A stretch of DNA of 64,000 nucleotides from Saccharothrix sp. HUAS TT1 (GCF_040744945.1 NZ_CP160453.1:620001-684000); one strand, 5' to 3'; positions 47,744 through 57,589 are shown, numbered from the stretch's first letter. A program made the numbers and translations. The notes: generated from the letters alone by a model not told the origin.

Positions 47744-48514
47744 CTACTCGGGTGCGTCGAACTCGTATGTGAACTGGTACTTGTCGGCAGCAACCACGCT
47801 GTCGAAGACCTCCACCGCCCGGCCGTCCTGGTCGTAGGCGATCCTCCGGAGCTGAACCACCGGCACGCCCGTACCAAGCTGCAGGGCTCGTGCCTCCTCG
47901 GGAGTGGGCATGCGCGCGGTCAGATCCTCACGAAACCGCGCCAGTGTGTGCCCCTCCTCCTCCACCCTGGCATACGAGCCGCCCGGTCCGGAGTCCTCAT
48001 CGAGCAGCTTGGTTCCAGCGGCCAAAGAGCTCGCGAAGTAGCTGTCCGCCAACTGGAGCGGTAGGTCGTCGGCGAACATCACCCGCCGCCTGACCACCAC
48101 TTTTTCACCACTGCTCAAGTTCAGAGCATCAGCCACAAAATCCGGTGGGTCGATCTCACCGACTTCGGTCAACCGCTGGCGTGGCACCATTCCAAGCCGC
48201 TTCACCTCTGCCGCGAAAGCACCGTCGCCCTCTTGCCGCCGCTTGCGCGAGAACCGGGCCAAGCTTGCTCGAACGATCACCGGAGTCGAGCGCACGAAAA
48301 CGCCACGGCCATGTTGCGAGACGGTCAGCCCTTCGGCGGCCAGCTCTCCGAGCGCTCGACGGACCGTCACCCTGGTGACGTCGTATCGCTTCGCGAGTTC
48401 GTTCTCCGAAGGCAGTCGAGAGCCAGGACCATAGGTACCGTCCTTGATGGACGACCTCAACTCGTCCGCGATCTGCCGGAAGACGGCTCGATCACTAGAC
48501 GGATCAACGGGCAC
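47744..48514 (-). CDS. korSA: KorSA-like GntR/HutC-family repressor
   Basis: 256 residues. An N-terminal GntR winged helix (RLPSENELAKRYDVTRVTVRR within residues ~30-70) is followed by a UTRA ligand domain (VVVRRRVMFADDLPLQLADSYF to VVQLRRIAYDQDGRAVE). In pSAM2, KorSA represses pra and its own gene and so keeps the element integrated. The GTG at 48514 follows GAGGGGAAG. A perfect dyad overlaps its likely promoter. Confidence 0.9.
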   Translation of the reverse strand: MPVDPSSDRAVFRQIADELRSSIKDGTYGPGSRLPSENELAKRYDVTRVTVRRALGELAAEGLTVSQHGRGVFVRSTPVIVRASLARFSRKRRQEGDGAFAAEVKRLGMVPRQRLTEVGEIDPPDFVADALNLSSGEKVVVRRRVMFADDLPLQLADSYFASSLAAGTKLLDEDSGPGGSYARVEEEGHTLARFREDLTARMPTPEEARALQLGTGVPVVQLRRIAYDQDGRAVEVFDSVVAADKYQFTYEFDAPE

Positions 48515-48534
48515 CGCACACTTCCCCTCAAGTT

Positions 48535-48550
48535 GTCTACTTGGGTAGAC
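48535..48550 (-). promoter_or_regulatory. Candidate KorSA autoregulatory operator
   Basis: GTCTAC-TTGG-GTAGAC is a perfect 6-bp dyad about 21 bp upstream of the korSA GTG. GTCTA half-sites are typical of HutC-family GntR repressors. Confidence 0.55.
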
Positions 48551-49162
48551 GAGTTTACTGCACCCTGCAGTGCCTTGAGACCTCGGGCCACGATGAATGC
48601 ATCCCGAATGGATGGACACCCCGGCCCGGTACTGAGCGTTGACGAATTGCGCTGTATGAGATCAAGGCGCGCCGCCTGCGGCGGCGCTCGACGCAGTCCG
48701 GCGCACGTTGGCACCGACTCCCCGCATCACGGCACGCCGGGCTCCCGCTCCGCTCCGCCCGTCGGCCGTGCGCGGAGCCGGTGCACGTGGCCGGGTGGCG
48801 GCGCGCCGGGCGACAACGGCCGCCAGAACCATGAGCCTGCCAGCGGCACCGGTCGGGACGATCGCGCGGTCACGTGGTTCGGGCGGGCCGGGCACGGCGA
48901 TCGACTGCCGCGACGGCTTCGCCGCCTTGCCACCGGGAGGGGTGTCCGAGTGAGGAAGTGCCCGACACGCGAACGGGCACCACCTCGACCGGTTGGCGGC
49001 GAGGTGGTGCCCGTGGCGCGGACAGACCAGGACCAGGCCGTCCTCAGGCCGTCGAACGTCCGAAGACGGCGAGACCGAGCGAGAAATCACGAACGACGTA
49101 TGCCCAGCTAGAACGCTGTTTCAGACGTCTTCAGGCACAAGGCGTCCGACCGGCGGTCAGAT
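48551..49162. other. Non-coding right end of the AICE with a strong hairpin
   Basis: No frame here has both an RBS and convincing codon use; the long open frames look like GC-driven artefacts. At 48974-49013 there is a perfect 14-bp inverted repeat (CGGGCACCACCTCG / CGAGGTGGTGCCCG) with a 12-nt loop, which may be a terminator or a replication-origin hairpin. Paired candidate integrase sites follow at 49034-49053, 110 bp before attR. Confidence 0.6.
49034..49053. promoter_or_regulatory. Candidate integrase arm sites near attR
   Basis: CAGGCCGTC at 49034-49042 and 49045-49053, with the same 11-bp period as the pair near attL. Confidence 0.5.
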
Positions 49163-49195
49163 CATCGCCATCTGGTTCGCCATCTACTCCTGACC
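49163..49195. repeat. attR core
   Basis: 33 bp identical to attL at 41241-41273. It carries a displaced copy of the trhA C-terminal codons (IAIWFAIYS and stop). Chromosomal sequence resumes with CCGGCGCC. Confidence 0.92.
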
Positions 49196-49261
49196 GGCGC
49201 CGGTCTGGTGGGTGGGTAGGTCGGCGCGGGGGCTCGGGCCGACGAAGTGGGTGGTGGTTGG

Positions 49262-49819
49262 TCAGCCCAGGTCGGGGCCTTGGGCGCGCAGGTCGTCCAC
49301 CCTGGTCATCGCCTCGCGCAACTCGGTCAGCCACGTGTCCGCGTGCTCGCCGACCAGCCGCACCGCCCACGCCAGCGCCTCCGACCGCGACCGCGCCACC
49401 CCGGCCGCGACCAGGGTGTCCAGCACCACCCGCTCCGGCTGCCGCAGCCGCGTCATCACCGGCACGGACAGCGTGGTGAACAGCTCCTCCGTGCCACCGA
49501 GCCGCGCGCCCCAGGCGACCTTGCGCCGGTACCGGTGCTCGGCTTGGCGGGCGATCTCGATCCGCTCGTCCCTGGTCTGCTCGCGGAACCGGCTGATTCG
49601 GCCCGACTCGGCCGCCGCGCGCTCGGCGTCGTCGGAGAACCCGCCGTCCAGTGGGGGCAGCGCGCCGACGACCAGGATCTCCTCCCGGTCCACCGTGACG
49701 TCCGGCGTCCCGGTGAACCAGCCGTCGGGCAGCCGGCCGCTGAACCAGGCCGCCGCGTCGTCCGCCGGCGGGTGGTCAGCCTGCTGCCAGCCGCCCCGTC
49801 CTCCCCAAGCACGTCGCAT
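49262..49819 (-). CDS. Conserved hypothetical protein with RHH-like C-terminus
   Basis: 185 residues. The N-terminal half has AAWFSGRLPDGWFTGTPDVT and DREEILVVGALPP. A charged helical middle follows. The C-terminus MTRLRQPERVVLDTLVAAGV and ARSRSEALAWAVRLVGEH resembles a ribbon-helix-helix DNA-binding fold. An 8-bp direct repeat (TGATTAC twice, 49832-49846) lies just upstream and could be its operator. No established function. It is the first chromosomal gene after the element. Confidence 0.7.
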   Translation of the reverse strand: MRRAWGGRGGWQQADHPPADDAAAWFSGRLPDGWFTGTPDVTVDREEILVVGALPPLDGGFSDDAERAAAESGRISRFREQTRDERIEIARQAEHRYRRKVAWGARLGGTEELFTTLSVPVMTRLRQPERVVLDTLVAAGVARSRSEALAWAVRLVGEHADTWLTELREAMTRVDDLRAQGPDLG

Positions 49820-49831
49820 CTCGCACCACCT

Positions 49832-49846
49832 TGATTACATGATTAC
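49832..49846 (-). promoter_or_regulatory. TGATTAC direct repeat upstream of the RHH-like gene
   Basis: TGATTAC occurs at 49832-49838 and 49840-49846, 13-27 bp before the ATG. It is unusually A/T-rich for this genome. It could be an RHH-protein site or part of the promoter. Confidence 0.4.
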
Positions 49847-49894
49847 GTCGATGCAGACGCTACGCCCGCAGCCCACGCCGCGGACCCGGGTTCG

Positions 49895-51862
49895 CTACCG
49901 GTGGACGGTCAGCGCCTCCGCCAGCTCGCCCACCGTCGTCACGGGCCGGTCGCACACGTACCCCCGGCACACGTAGACCGCCGGGCCGCCGTCCACCAGC
50001 GGTCGGTCGGCCAGCAGCGGTGCGGAGTCGGGGGCGCCCGCGACGACCACGCCGCCGCCGTGCACGCCGGTCCGCGCGGCGGCGACCAGGTCCGGCGCGT
50101 CGCCGACCACGGCCACCTGCACCGGGCCCAGCGCCAGCGCCTCGGCCACGCTCAGCCAGTGCCCGGCGAACCGGGGCTCCCTGGCGGCCAGCAGCCCGGC
50201 TCGCGCGACGGCGGCCTCGGCGGCCTCCCGGTAGCTCGACGGCCCGCCCAGCACGGACGCCGTGACCAGCGCGGACGCCAGCGACGACGCGCCGGACGGC
50301 GTCGCGTTGTCCGACGGGTCCGACGGCCGCTGCACCAGTGCCTCGGCGTCGTCGGCGGTGTCGAAGTAGACGCCGGGCTCGTCGCCCGCGAACCGCGCCA
50401 GCGCGGTGTCCAGCAGCGCGCACGCGGCGGTGAACCACCGGACGTCGCCGGTGGCCTGGTGCAGCGCCAGCAGGCCGTCGGCGAAGCAGCCGTAGTCCTC
50501 CAGCACCCCCGCCGCCGGGCCCGCGACGCCGTTGCGCGACGTGCGCAGCAGCCGCCCGTCGACCAGGTGCACGTCCAGCACCAGCGACGCCGCCGCGACG
50601 GCCGCCTCGACCCAGCGCGGCTCGCCGAACACCGCGCCCGCCTCGGCCAGCGCGCCGATCGCCATCCCGTTCCACGCCGTCACGACCTTGTCGTCACGCC
50701 CCGGCTGCGGCCGGCGGTCGCGCACCTCCAGCAGCTTCGCGGCGATCTCCGGGTCGGGTTCGCCGAGCATCCGCAACGTCGACGTGCCGTGCTCGAACGT
50801 GCCCTCGTCCGTCACGCCGTAGAGCGCCGCAGCGCGCGCTCCGGTCGCCAACCCCAGCGCCTGGACCAACTGCGCGGGCGTCCACACGTAGGTCGCGCCC
50901 TCCACACCCTGGGTGTCCGCGTCCAACGACGCCGCGAACCCGCCCTCCGGCGTGCCGAGGTCGCGGATCAGGAAGTCGGCGGTCTCCCGCACCACCGCCC
51001 GGTACCGCGGGTTGTCGTCACGGCGGCTCAGGTGCGTGTAGGCACGCAGCAGCAAGGCGTTGTCGTACAACATCTTCTCGAAGTGCGGCACCACCCACGC
51101 CGCGTCCACGCTGTAGCGCGCGAACCCGCCGGCCAGCTGGTCGTACAGCCCGCCGTTCGCCATCGCGTCGCACGTCGCCCGCGCCATCGACAGCGCCTGG
51201 ACCGACCCGGTCCGCTCGTGGTGGCGCAGCAGGAACTCCAGCACCGTCGACGGCGGGAACTTCGGCGCGCCGCCGAACCCGGCGTTGACCCGGTCGAAGT
51301 GGCCGAGCAGCGACACCACCGCGCCCGCCAGCACCTCCTCGTCCACAGTGGACTGCGGCAGCGGCTGGAACGCCAGCTGCGCCACGATCCCCGCCGCCGA
51401 CTCGCGCACCTGGTCGCCCTGCTCGCGCCACGCGTGCTCGATGGCCTCCAGCACCTGCCGGAACGACGGCAGGCCGGGGTGCGGCGTCGGCGGGTAGTAC
51501 GTGCCCGCGTAGAACGGCTCGCCGCCGGGGGTGAGGAAGCACGTCATCGGCCACCCGCCCTGGCCGCTGAGCGCCTGCGTCACCGCCATGTAGACCGCGT
51601 CCACGTCCGGCCGCTCCTCGCGGTCCACCTTGACGTTGACGAAGTGCTCGTTCATGTACGCCGCGGTGCCCTCGTCCTCGAACGACTCGTGCGCCATCAC
51701 GTGGCACCAGTGGCACGCCGCGTACCCGACCGACAGCAGCACCGGCACGTTCCGCGAGCGCGCCTCCGCGAACGCCTCCGGCGACCACGGCCACCAGTGC
51801 ACCGGGTTCTCGGCGTGCTGGAGCAGGTACGGGCTGGTCGAGGACGCGAGCCGGTTCGTCAT
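49895..51862 (-). CDS. YyaL/DUF255 thioredoxin-domain protein (spermatogenesis-associated 20 family)
   Basis: 655 residues. The N-terminal thioredoxin-like domain has [14 protein letters not shown] in place of the redox CxxC and opens with [22 protein letters not shown] six-hairpin (alpha/alpha)6 barrel follows ([53 protein letters not shown]). The family is widespread but its substrate is not known; the barrel resembles N-acylglucosamine epimerases. M. tuberculosis Rv1084 is in the same position beside trhA and mca. The ATG at 51862 is preceded by a short gap to a divergent phosphatase. Confidence 0.92.
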   Translation of the reverse strand: MTNRLASSTSPYLLQHAENPVHWWPWSPEAFAEARSRNVPVLLSVGYAACHWCHVMAHESFEDEGTAAYMNEHFVNVKVDREERPDVDAVYMAVTQALSGQGGWPMTCFLTPGGEPFYAGTYYPPTPHPGLPSFRQVLEAIEHAWREQGDQVRESAAGIVAQLAFQPLPQSTVDEEVLAGAVVSLLGHFDRVNAGFGGAPKFPPSTVLEFLLRHHERTGSVQALSMARATCDAMANGGLYDQLAGGFARYSVDAAWVVPHFEKMLYDNALLLRAYTHLSRRDDNPRYRAVVRETADFLIRDLGTPEGGFAASLDADTQGVEGATYVWTPAQLVQALGLATGARAAALYGVTDEGTFEHGTSTLRMLGEPDPEIAAKLLEVRDRRPQPGRDDKVVTAWNGMAIGALAEAGAVFGEPRWVEAAVAAASLVLDVHLVDGRLLRTSRNGVAGPAAGVLEDYGCFADGLLALHQATGDVRWFTAACALLDTALARFAGDEPGVYFDTADDAEALVQRPSDPSDNATPSGASSLASALVTASVLGGPSSYREAAEAAVARAGLLAAREPRFAGHWLSVAEALALGPVQVAVVGDAPDLVAAARTGVHGGGVVVAGAPDSAPLLADRPLVDGGPAVYVCRGYVCDRPVTTVGELAEALTVHR

Positions 51863-51915
51863 GGCTCCACAGTAATTCCCGGACAACCGCCGGACCGGTC
51901 GACCAGACTGGGCCC

Positions 51916-52662
51916 GTGGAACCCCCCGACGAGCCGTTACCCCACGACCTGCGCCACGAGACCGGACCGTTCGACGTGGTCGGCGACGTGCACGGGTGCC
52001 TGGTGGAACTCCTGGACCTGCTGAGCGAGCTGGGCTACTCCGCCGAGGGCGTGCACCCGGACGGCCGCAAGGTGGCGTTCCTGGGCGACCTGGTCGACCG
52101 GGGGCCCGACACGCCGGGCGTGCTGCGGCTGGCGATGGCGATGGCGGCGGCGGGCAACGCGATCTCCGTGCGGGGCAACCACGAGGAGAAGCTGGTGCGG
52201 GCGTTGCGCGGGCACGACGTCCAGGTCAACCACGGCCTGGAGCACTCGCTGGCCCAGCTGGCGCGCGAGACGCCCGAGTTCCGCGCCGAGGCGCTGGCGT
52301 TCTGCGACTCCCTGGTGCCGCACTACGTGCTGGACGGCGGCAAGCTGGTCATCGCGCACGCCGGGTTGCCCGAGCGCTACCACGGCCGCGAGTCGGCGCG
52401 GATGCGGTCGCTGGCGCTGTGGGGCGTCGGCACGGGCGAGTTCGACGCCCGCGGCTTCCCCGTCCGCCACCCGTGGGCGCGGGACTACCGCGGCGCCGCG
52501 ATGGTCCTGTACGGGCACACGCCGGTCGAGGAACCGGAGTGGGTGAACGGGACCCTGTGCCTGGACACGGGCTGCGTGTTCGGCGGCCGGCTGACCGCGC
52601 TGCGCTACCCGGAGCGGGAGGTGGTCTCGGTGCCGGCCCGCCGGACCTGGTACGAGCAGTAG
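51916..52662 (+). CDS. Calcineurin-like metallophosphoesterase (PrpE/Pnkp-phosphatase type)
   Basis: 248 residues. The metal motifs are [50 protein letters not shown] and [12 protein letters not shown]. This set is typical of PrpE/ApaH-like and Pnkp phosphatase domains, which act on protein phosphates, diadenosine tetraphosphate or 2',3'-cyclic phosphates. The substrate cannot be chosen here. The GTG at 51916 is divergent from yyaL. It is convergent with the next small gene. Confidence 0.9.
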   Translation: MEPPDEPLPHDLRHETGPFDVVGDVHGCLVELLDLLSELGYSAEGVHPDGRKVAFLGDLVDRGPDTPGVLRLAMAMAAAGNAISVRGNHEEKLVRALRGHDVQVNHGLEHSLAQLARETPEFRAEALAFCDSLVPHYVLDGGKLVIAHAGLPERYHGRESARMRSLALWGVGTGEFDARGFPVRHPWARDYRGAAMVLYGHTPVEEPEWVNGTLCLDTGCVFGGRLTALRYPEREVVSVPARRTWYEQ

Positions 52663-52668
52663 GCCCGG

Positions 52669-52950
52669 CTAGTCCTTCTTGACCGCCTCGTCAACCGCCT
52701 CGTCGGCCGCCTTCCCGCCCGCCTTCTCCCCCGGCTCGTCGAACGAGGCGGGCAGCTTGCGCAGGTGCTTGTTCATCGACTTCACCAGGAACACCACCGC
52801 GATGAAGAACAGCACCAGCATCAGCAGGCCCAGCGGGGAGGACTTGCCGAAGTCCTCCTGCTGGCCGCCCGGGTCCTTGTCCGTGGACGGCTGCCCGGCC
52901 AGGACGACCGCCGTGGTCCGCTCCCACGGGATCGGGTCGAACGAGGTCAC
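52669..52950 (-). CDS. Small single-pass membrane protein (Rv1083-like)
   Basis: 93 residues. One membrane helix ([17 protein letters not shown]) is followed by a basic-then-acidic cytoplasmic tail ending in VDEAVKKD. The GTG start overlaps the mca stop (GTGA). The orthologous position in M. tuberculosis, next to mca, holds Rv1083. Function unknown, but coupling with mca suggests a link to mycothiol conjugate turnover. Confidence 0.8.
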   Translation of the reverse strand: MTSFDPIPWERTTAVVLAGQPSTDKDPGGQQEDFGKSSPLGLLMLVLFFIAVVFLVKSMNKHLRKLPASFDEPGEKAGGKAADEAVDEAVKKD

Positions 52951-53828
52951 GCTGTCACCCTCTCCTGGACGCCCGCGAACAAGTCGTCCTCGGGCACGGT
53001 GCTGTCGACCAGCGACCGGGCCAGCTCGTACTCCTCCGTCGGCCACACCGAGCGCTGCATCTCCAGCGGCACGGCGAACCAGCGGCTCTCCGGGTCGATC
53101 TGGGTGGCGTGGGCCTTCAGCGCCTCGTCGCGCACCGGGAAGAAGTCGGCGCACTCGACCCGGGTGGTCACCCGCTCGATCACGTCCGGCTTGTCGGCGT
53201 CCCAGCCCGCCAGCCACTCGGCGTACGGGGACTCCAGGCCCTCCGCGAGCAGGGCGTCGTGGAACGCCACGAGCTTCGCGCGGGAGAACCCGTGCGAGTA
53301 GTACAGCTTCAGCGGCTGCCACGGCTCACCCAGCTCGGGGTAGCGCTCCGGGTCGCCCGCCGCGTCGAACGCGGCCACCGACACCTCGTGGCAGCGGATG
53401 TGGTCGGGGTGCGGGTAGCCGCCGTTCTCGTCGTAGGTGACGATCACGTGCGGGCGGAACTCGCGGATCACCTCGACCAGCGGGGGCGTCGACTCCTCCA
53501 GCGGGACGAGGGCGAAGCAGCCCTCGGGCAGCGGCGGCAGCGGGTCGCCCTCGGGCAGGCCCGAGTCGACGAAACCCAGCCAGCGGTGCCGCACACCCAG
53601 GATCTCGGCGGCGCGGGCCATCTCGGCGCGCCGCACGTCGGCGATGTTCTCCAGCACGTCGGGGCGGTCCATGGCGGGGTTCAGGATGCTGCCCGCCTCA
53701 CCGCCCGTGCAGGTCACGACCATGACCTCGTGGCCCTCGGCGACGTAGCGGGCCATCGTGGCGGCGCCCTTGCTGGACTCGTCGTCGGGGTGCGCGTGCA
53801 CCGCCATCAGGCGCAGCTTCTCAAGCAT
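52947..53828 (-). CDS. mca: Mycothiol S-conjugate amidase
   Basis: 293 residues. The LmbE/PIG-L zinc motif [11 protein letters not shown] (His13, Asp16) and [12 protein letters not shown] are present, together with [10 protein letters not shown]. It cleaves mycothiol S-conjugates to a mercapturate and GlcN-Ins during detoxification. The alternative paralogue MshB lacks the longer C-terminal part seen here ([19 protein letters not shown]). It shows that the host uses mycothiol. The ATG at 53828 is divergent from DUF4307. Confidence 0.96.
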   Translation of the reverse strand: MLEKLRLMAVHAHPDDESSKGAATMARYVAEGHEVMVVTCTGGEAGSILNPAMDRPDVLENIADVRRAEMARAAEILGVRHRWLGFVDSGLPEGDPLPPLPEGCFALVPLEESTPPLVEVIREFRPHVIVTYDENGGYPHPDHIRCHEVSVAAFDAAGDPERYPELGEPWQPLKLYYSHGFSRAKLVAFHDALLAEGLESPYAEWLAGWDADKPDVIERVTTRVECADFFPVRDEALKAHATQIDPESRWFAVPLEMQRSVWPTEEYELARSLVDSTVPEDDLFAGVQERVTA

Positions 53829-53939
53829 GGCGGTGGTGCTCCTCCTCGGCCCCTGCCGAACCCGTCCGGTCCGGCCCCTGCGACACTCAACGCAGTGGTC
53901 GAGGGACATTGTTCCCCACGGGCGGGAAGGGATCGGACA

Positions 53940-54350
53940 GTGGCACTGCCGGAGGGCCGGTACGGCGCGCCGCGCAGGACCCTGCCCCGGTGGGCGCGCT
54001 GGTCACTGCCCGTGATCGCGGTGCTGGTGGGCGGGTTGGTCGCGTGGGTCGGCTACCGCAACCTCGGCACCATGCCCGTCGAGGCCAAGCAGACGGCGTT
54101 CGAGGTGGTGGGCGACAGCTCCGTCGAGATCACGTTCGAGGTGGTCAGGGAGACGCCGGAGCGGCCGGTGGTGTGCATCGTGCGCGCCCGGGCGCAGGAC
54201 GGCGACGAGGCGGGGCGGCGCGAGGTGCTGGTCGAGCCCGGCGCCGACACCGTGCGCGCCACGACCGTGCTCCGGACGTCCAAGGTCCCGGTCACCGGCG
54301 AGGTGTTCGGCTGCTCCTACCAGGTTCCGGCGTACCTGTCCACGAGGTAG
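53940..54350 (+). CDS. DUF4307 membrane-anchored protein
   Basis: 136 residues. One N-terminal membrane helix ([20 protein letters not shown]) carries a short cytoplasmic head [10 protein letters not shown] and an extracellular beta-rich domain ([20 protein letters not shown] to VFGCSYQVP) with two cysteines. The same family (Rv1081c) lies between mca and greA in mycobacteria. Function unknown. The GTG at 53940 with AAGGGA upstream is preferred over an upstream GTG at 53895. Confidence 0.82.
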   Translation: MALPEGRYGAPRRTLPRWARWSLPVIAVLVGGLVAWVGYRNLGTMPVEAKQTAFEVVGDSSVEITFEVVRETPERPVVCIVRARAQDGDEAGRREVLVEPGADTVRATTVLRTSKVPVTGEVFGCSYQVPAYLSTR

Positions 54351-54441
54351 CGGCCAAGCGGGTGATCTGCGCGTTTAGGGGCGGATCCGGGAACAAAACG
54401 CCGTCGCCGATCGTTGTGCACGTGTTACTCTGACGTTCCAG

Positions 54442-54468
54442 CACGGCCCCGACGCGGGCCGTGTTTTT
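54442..54468 (+). terminator. T-tailed hairpin in the greA leader
   Basis: CACGGCCC / GGGCCGTG is a perfect 8-bp stem with a 6-nt loop followed directly by TTTTT, the most canonical Rho-independent terminator in this window. It lies 74 bp before the greA start and 91 bp after DUF4307. It may end DUF4307 transcripts or attenuate greA. Confidence 0.85.
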
Positions 54469-54541
54469 CCGTTCCGGGCTGGTGCGCCCGGGAACTGCCA
54501 GCCCACGCCGTGGGCCGGAGCAAGACGAGGAGTTGGTGACC

Positions 54542-55030
54542 GTGAGCGACACTGAGGTGACCTGGCTGACCCAGGAGGCCTACGACCGGCTCAAGGGGGA
54601 GCTGGACGAGATGATCGAGAATCGCCCGGTCATTGCTGCGGAGATCAACGCGCGTCGTGAAGAGGGTGACCTCCGCGAGAACGGCGGGTACCACGCGGCC
54701 CGTGAGGAGCAGGGCAAGCAGGAGGCCCGCATCCGCCAGCTGCAGGAGCTGCTGAGGGTCGCCAAGGTCGGCGAGGCGCCCACGGTGTCGGGGGTCGCGG
54801 CTCCCGGCATGGTGCTGACCGTCCGCTACGACGGGGACGACGAGACCGAGGAGTTCCTGCTCGCCACCCGTGAGGAGGGCGCGCACGGCGCCCTGGAGGT
54901 CTACTCGCCGTCGTCACCGCTGGGCAAGGCGTTGCTCGGCGCGAAGGAGGGCGAGGCGCGGGAGTACGAGCTGCCCAACGGCAGCACGATGAAGGTCACC
55001 CTGATCAAGGCCGTGCCGTACGCCGGCTGA
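54542..55030 (+). CDS. greA: Transcription elongation factor GreA
   Basis: 162 residues. The N-terminal coiled coil has [20 protein letters not shown] with the acidic tip residues used for transcript cleavage, and the C-terminal domain has [17 protein letters not shown]. It rescues backtracked RNA polymerase. The GTG at 54542 follows GAGGAG at 9 nt. A leader hairpin upstream could provide regulation. Confidence 0.96.
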   Translation: MSDTEVTWLTQEAYDRLKGELDEMIENRPVIAAEINARREEGDLRENGGYHAAREEQGKQEARIRQLQELLRVAKVGEAPTVSGVAAPGMVLTVRYDGDDETEEFLLATREEGAHGALEVYSPSSPLGKALLGAKEGEAREYELPNGSTMKVTLIKAVPYAG

Positions 55031-55046
55031 TCACCCGGACACCGGG

Positions 55047-55076
55047 AGGGCGGCCACCGCGCGGGGTGGCCGCCCT
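55047..55076. terminator. Terminator after greA
   Basis: A perfect 12-bp stem (AGGGCGGCCACC / GGTGGCCGCCCT) with a 6-nt loop, between greA and the convergent Lrp gene. Confidence 0.8.
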
Positions 55077-55105
55077 TCTGCTGTCACGTCACCGGCTCGC
55101 CCCGG

Positions 55106-55618
55106 TCACTTGGCGCGCTCCGGTCGCGTGGTGCGCTCCAGCAGGGGGCGGACCCGGGGGGCGACCGGGGTCGACAGGGCGATCGACGTGGACAGCCGCT
55201 GCACGCCCGGCACGTCCACGATCGAGTCGATCACCCGCTGCAGGTCGGCGTTGGACCGGGCCACGACCCGCGCGAACAGGTCGCCCGGCCCGGTCGTCGC
55301 GTGCACCTCGCACACCTCGTTGATCGCGGCCAGGCCCTCGGACACCTCGTGCCGCCGCCCCTGGGCGATCTCCAGCACGGCGAACGCGGTCAGCCCGTAG
55401 CCCATCGCGGCCAGGTCGAGCGCCGGCGGGAAGCCGGTCAGCACGCCGCGCGCCACCAGCCGGTCCAGCCTCGCCTGCACCGTGCCGCGGGCCACGCCCA
55501 GCCGTCGCGAGCACTCCAGCACGCCCAACCTCGGCTCGTCCGTGAGCAGCAGCAACAGCCGCGCGTCCAGGGCGTCGACGGCCTGGTCAGAGTGTTCAGC
55601 TTGCGAATCGGAAGCCAT
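55106..55618 (-). CDS. Lrp/AsnC-family regulator
   Basis: 170 residues. An N-terminal HTH (ALDARLLLLLTDEPRLGVLE; SRRLGVARGTVQARLDRL) precedes the RAM/ACT ligand domain (LTAFAVLEIAQGRRHEVSEG and ATTGPGDLFARVVARSNADL). It is divergent from hpd across a 74-bp A/T-rich gap, so it probably senses an aromatic amino acid and controls hpd and itself. Confidence 0.92.
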   Translation of the reverse strand: MASDSQAEHSDQAVDALDARLLLLLTDEPRLGVLECSRRLGVARGTVQARLDRLVARGVLTGFPPALDLAAMGYGLTAFAVLEIAQGRRHEVSEGLAAINEVCEVHATTGPGDLFARVVARSNADLQRVIDSIVDVPGVQRLSTSIALSTPVAPRVRPLLERTTRPERAK

Positions 55619-55644
55619 GTACCACTGTACAAGGTGACCAGTAA

Positions 55645-56874
<1,230 letters not shown>

Positions 56875-56885
56875 CGGTCGTGCGT

Positions 56886-56923
56886 CGACGGGCCGGTCCG
56901 GGCGCCTCCGGGCCGGCCCGTCG
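56886..56923 (+). terminator. Terminator after hpd
   Basis: CGACGGGCCGG pairs with CCGGCCCGTCG around a 16-nt loop, 11 bp after the hpd stop. Confidence 0.7.
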
Positions 56924-57015
56924 TCGTCGGAACGCCGACGACGCCCTACCAGGTGCTCCGGGACCGGTACGCTCGGTTCCGGGTCGGCTCACACAGCATT
57001 CACCTGGAGGGTGGC

Positions 57016-57246
57016 ATGGCGCTCGCGGCACGGGTCACCGCGGTGCTCCCGCTCGTCGGCGCGGTGGTCACGGCCGTGGCGCTGACCGGCGCGGCCTTCT
57101 TCACCGTGGCCCACGCGGGGTGCGCGGAGACCGGCCGGTTCGTGGAGCGCGACGGCGTGGTGGAGTTCGTCGGCGGGTGCGTGGACGGGCACGAGCTGCC
57201 CGCCGTGCCGCGGGTGGAGAACGCGCGGTACGACGTCAAGCCCTGA
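57016..57246 (+). CDS. Small exported or membrane-anchored protein
   Basis: 76 residues. An N-terminal hydrophobic segment (ARVTAVLPLVGAVVTAVAL to GAAFFTVAHA) is either a signal peptide or an anchor. Two cysteines follow in the short mature part (AGCAETGRFVE; VGGCVDGHELP). The ATG at 57016 has GGAGGG upstream. No family recognised. Confidence 0.65.
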   Translation: MALAARVTAVLPLVGAVVTAVALTGAAFFTVAHAGCAETGRFVERDGVVEFVGGCVDGHELPAVPRVENARYDVKP

Positions 57247-57268
57247 GCCGATGGGCGATAGTGGAGCC

Positions 57269-57541
57269 ATGTGTCGCAACATCAGGGTGCTCCACAACTT
57301 CGAGCCGCCGGCGGATGAGGACGAGATCCGCGCGGCGGCGGTCCAGTACGTGCGCAAGGTGAGCGGGTCGACCCGCCCGTCGGCGGCGAACCAGGAGGCG
57401 TTCGACGCCGCCGTCGAGGCGGTGGCCGAGGCCACCCGGACCCTGCTGGCCTCGCTGGTCACCAACGCCCCACCGCGCGACCGCGACGTCGAAGCCGCCA
57501 AGGCCCGCGAACGCAACGCCGTCCGCTTCGGCCCCCGCTGA
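57269..57541 (+). CDS. DUF2277 family protein
   Basis: 90 residues. MCRNIRVLHNFEPPADEDEI and YVRKVSGSTRPSAANQEAFD are the family hallmarks; the C-terminal TNAPPRDRDVEAAKARERNA is also typical. It is a small, soluble, widespread actinobacterial protein of unknown function. The ATG at 57269 gives the conserved MCRNIR start. Confidence 0.9.
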   Translation: MCRNIRVLHNFEPPADEDEIRAAAVQYVRKVSGSTRPSAANQEAFDAAVEAVAEATRTLLASLVTNAPPRDRDVEAAKARERNAVRFGPR

Positions 57542-57588
57542 CCCCGCGAGTCGAACACTCGCGGGACGTGGAGGTTCGACTCGCGGGG
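57542..57588. repeat. 15-bp inverted repeat, copy of the intergenic GAGTCGAAC repeat family
   Basis: CCCCGCGAGTCGAAC and GTTCGACTCGCGGGG are exact reverse complements around a 17-nt loop that itself holds a partial third unit (ACTCGCGGGACGTGGAG). It sits between the convergent DUF2277 and metB genes and can act as a bidirectional terminator. Its reverse complement matches 28937-28964 closely. Confidence 0.75.
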
Positions 57589-57589
57589 G

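Larger units (their letters stand above)
41241..49195. mobile_element. Actinomycete integrative and conjugative element (AICE) in the 3' end of trhA
   Basis: About 7.95 kb bounded by a 33-bp perfect direct repeat. The contents and order match AICEs of the pSAM2 type: int, xis, repSA, traSA, small regulatory genes, pra and korSA, all on the minus strand, plus one plus-strand cargo gene next to attL. It has integration, excision, rolling-circle replication, double-stranded-DNA transfer and control functions, so it could be active. AICEs usually use tRNA genes; here a protein gene's 3' end serves. spd spreading genes and the nudix gene seen in some AICEs are not apparent. The codon pattern is slightly less GC-rich than the flanks. 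Confidence 0.93.

Noticed and set aside
48662..49090. 142-codon minus-strand frame and overlapping plus-strand frames at the right end of the AICE
   Set aside because: No RBS, no recognisable domain, and the frame passes through a perfect hairpin; codon use does not look selected.
48993..49193. Plus-strand frame ending in IAIWFAIYS at attR
   Set aside because: The ending is the duplicated trhA 3' end, not an independent gene.
41241..49195. Prophage
   Set aside because: No capsid, portal, terminase or lysis genes; RepSA, an FtsK-like Tra, Pra and KorSA identify an AICE.
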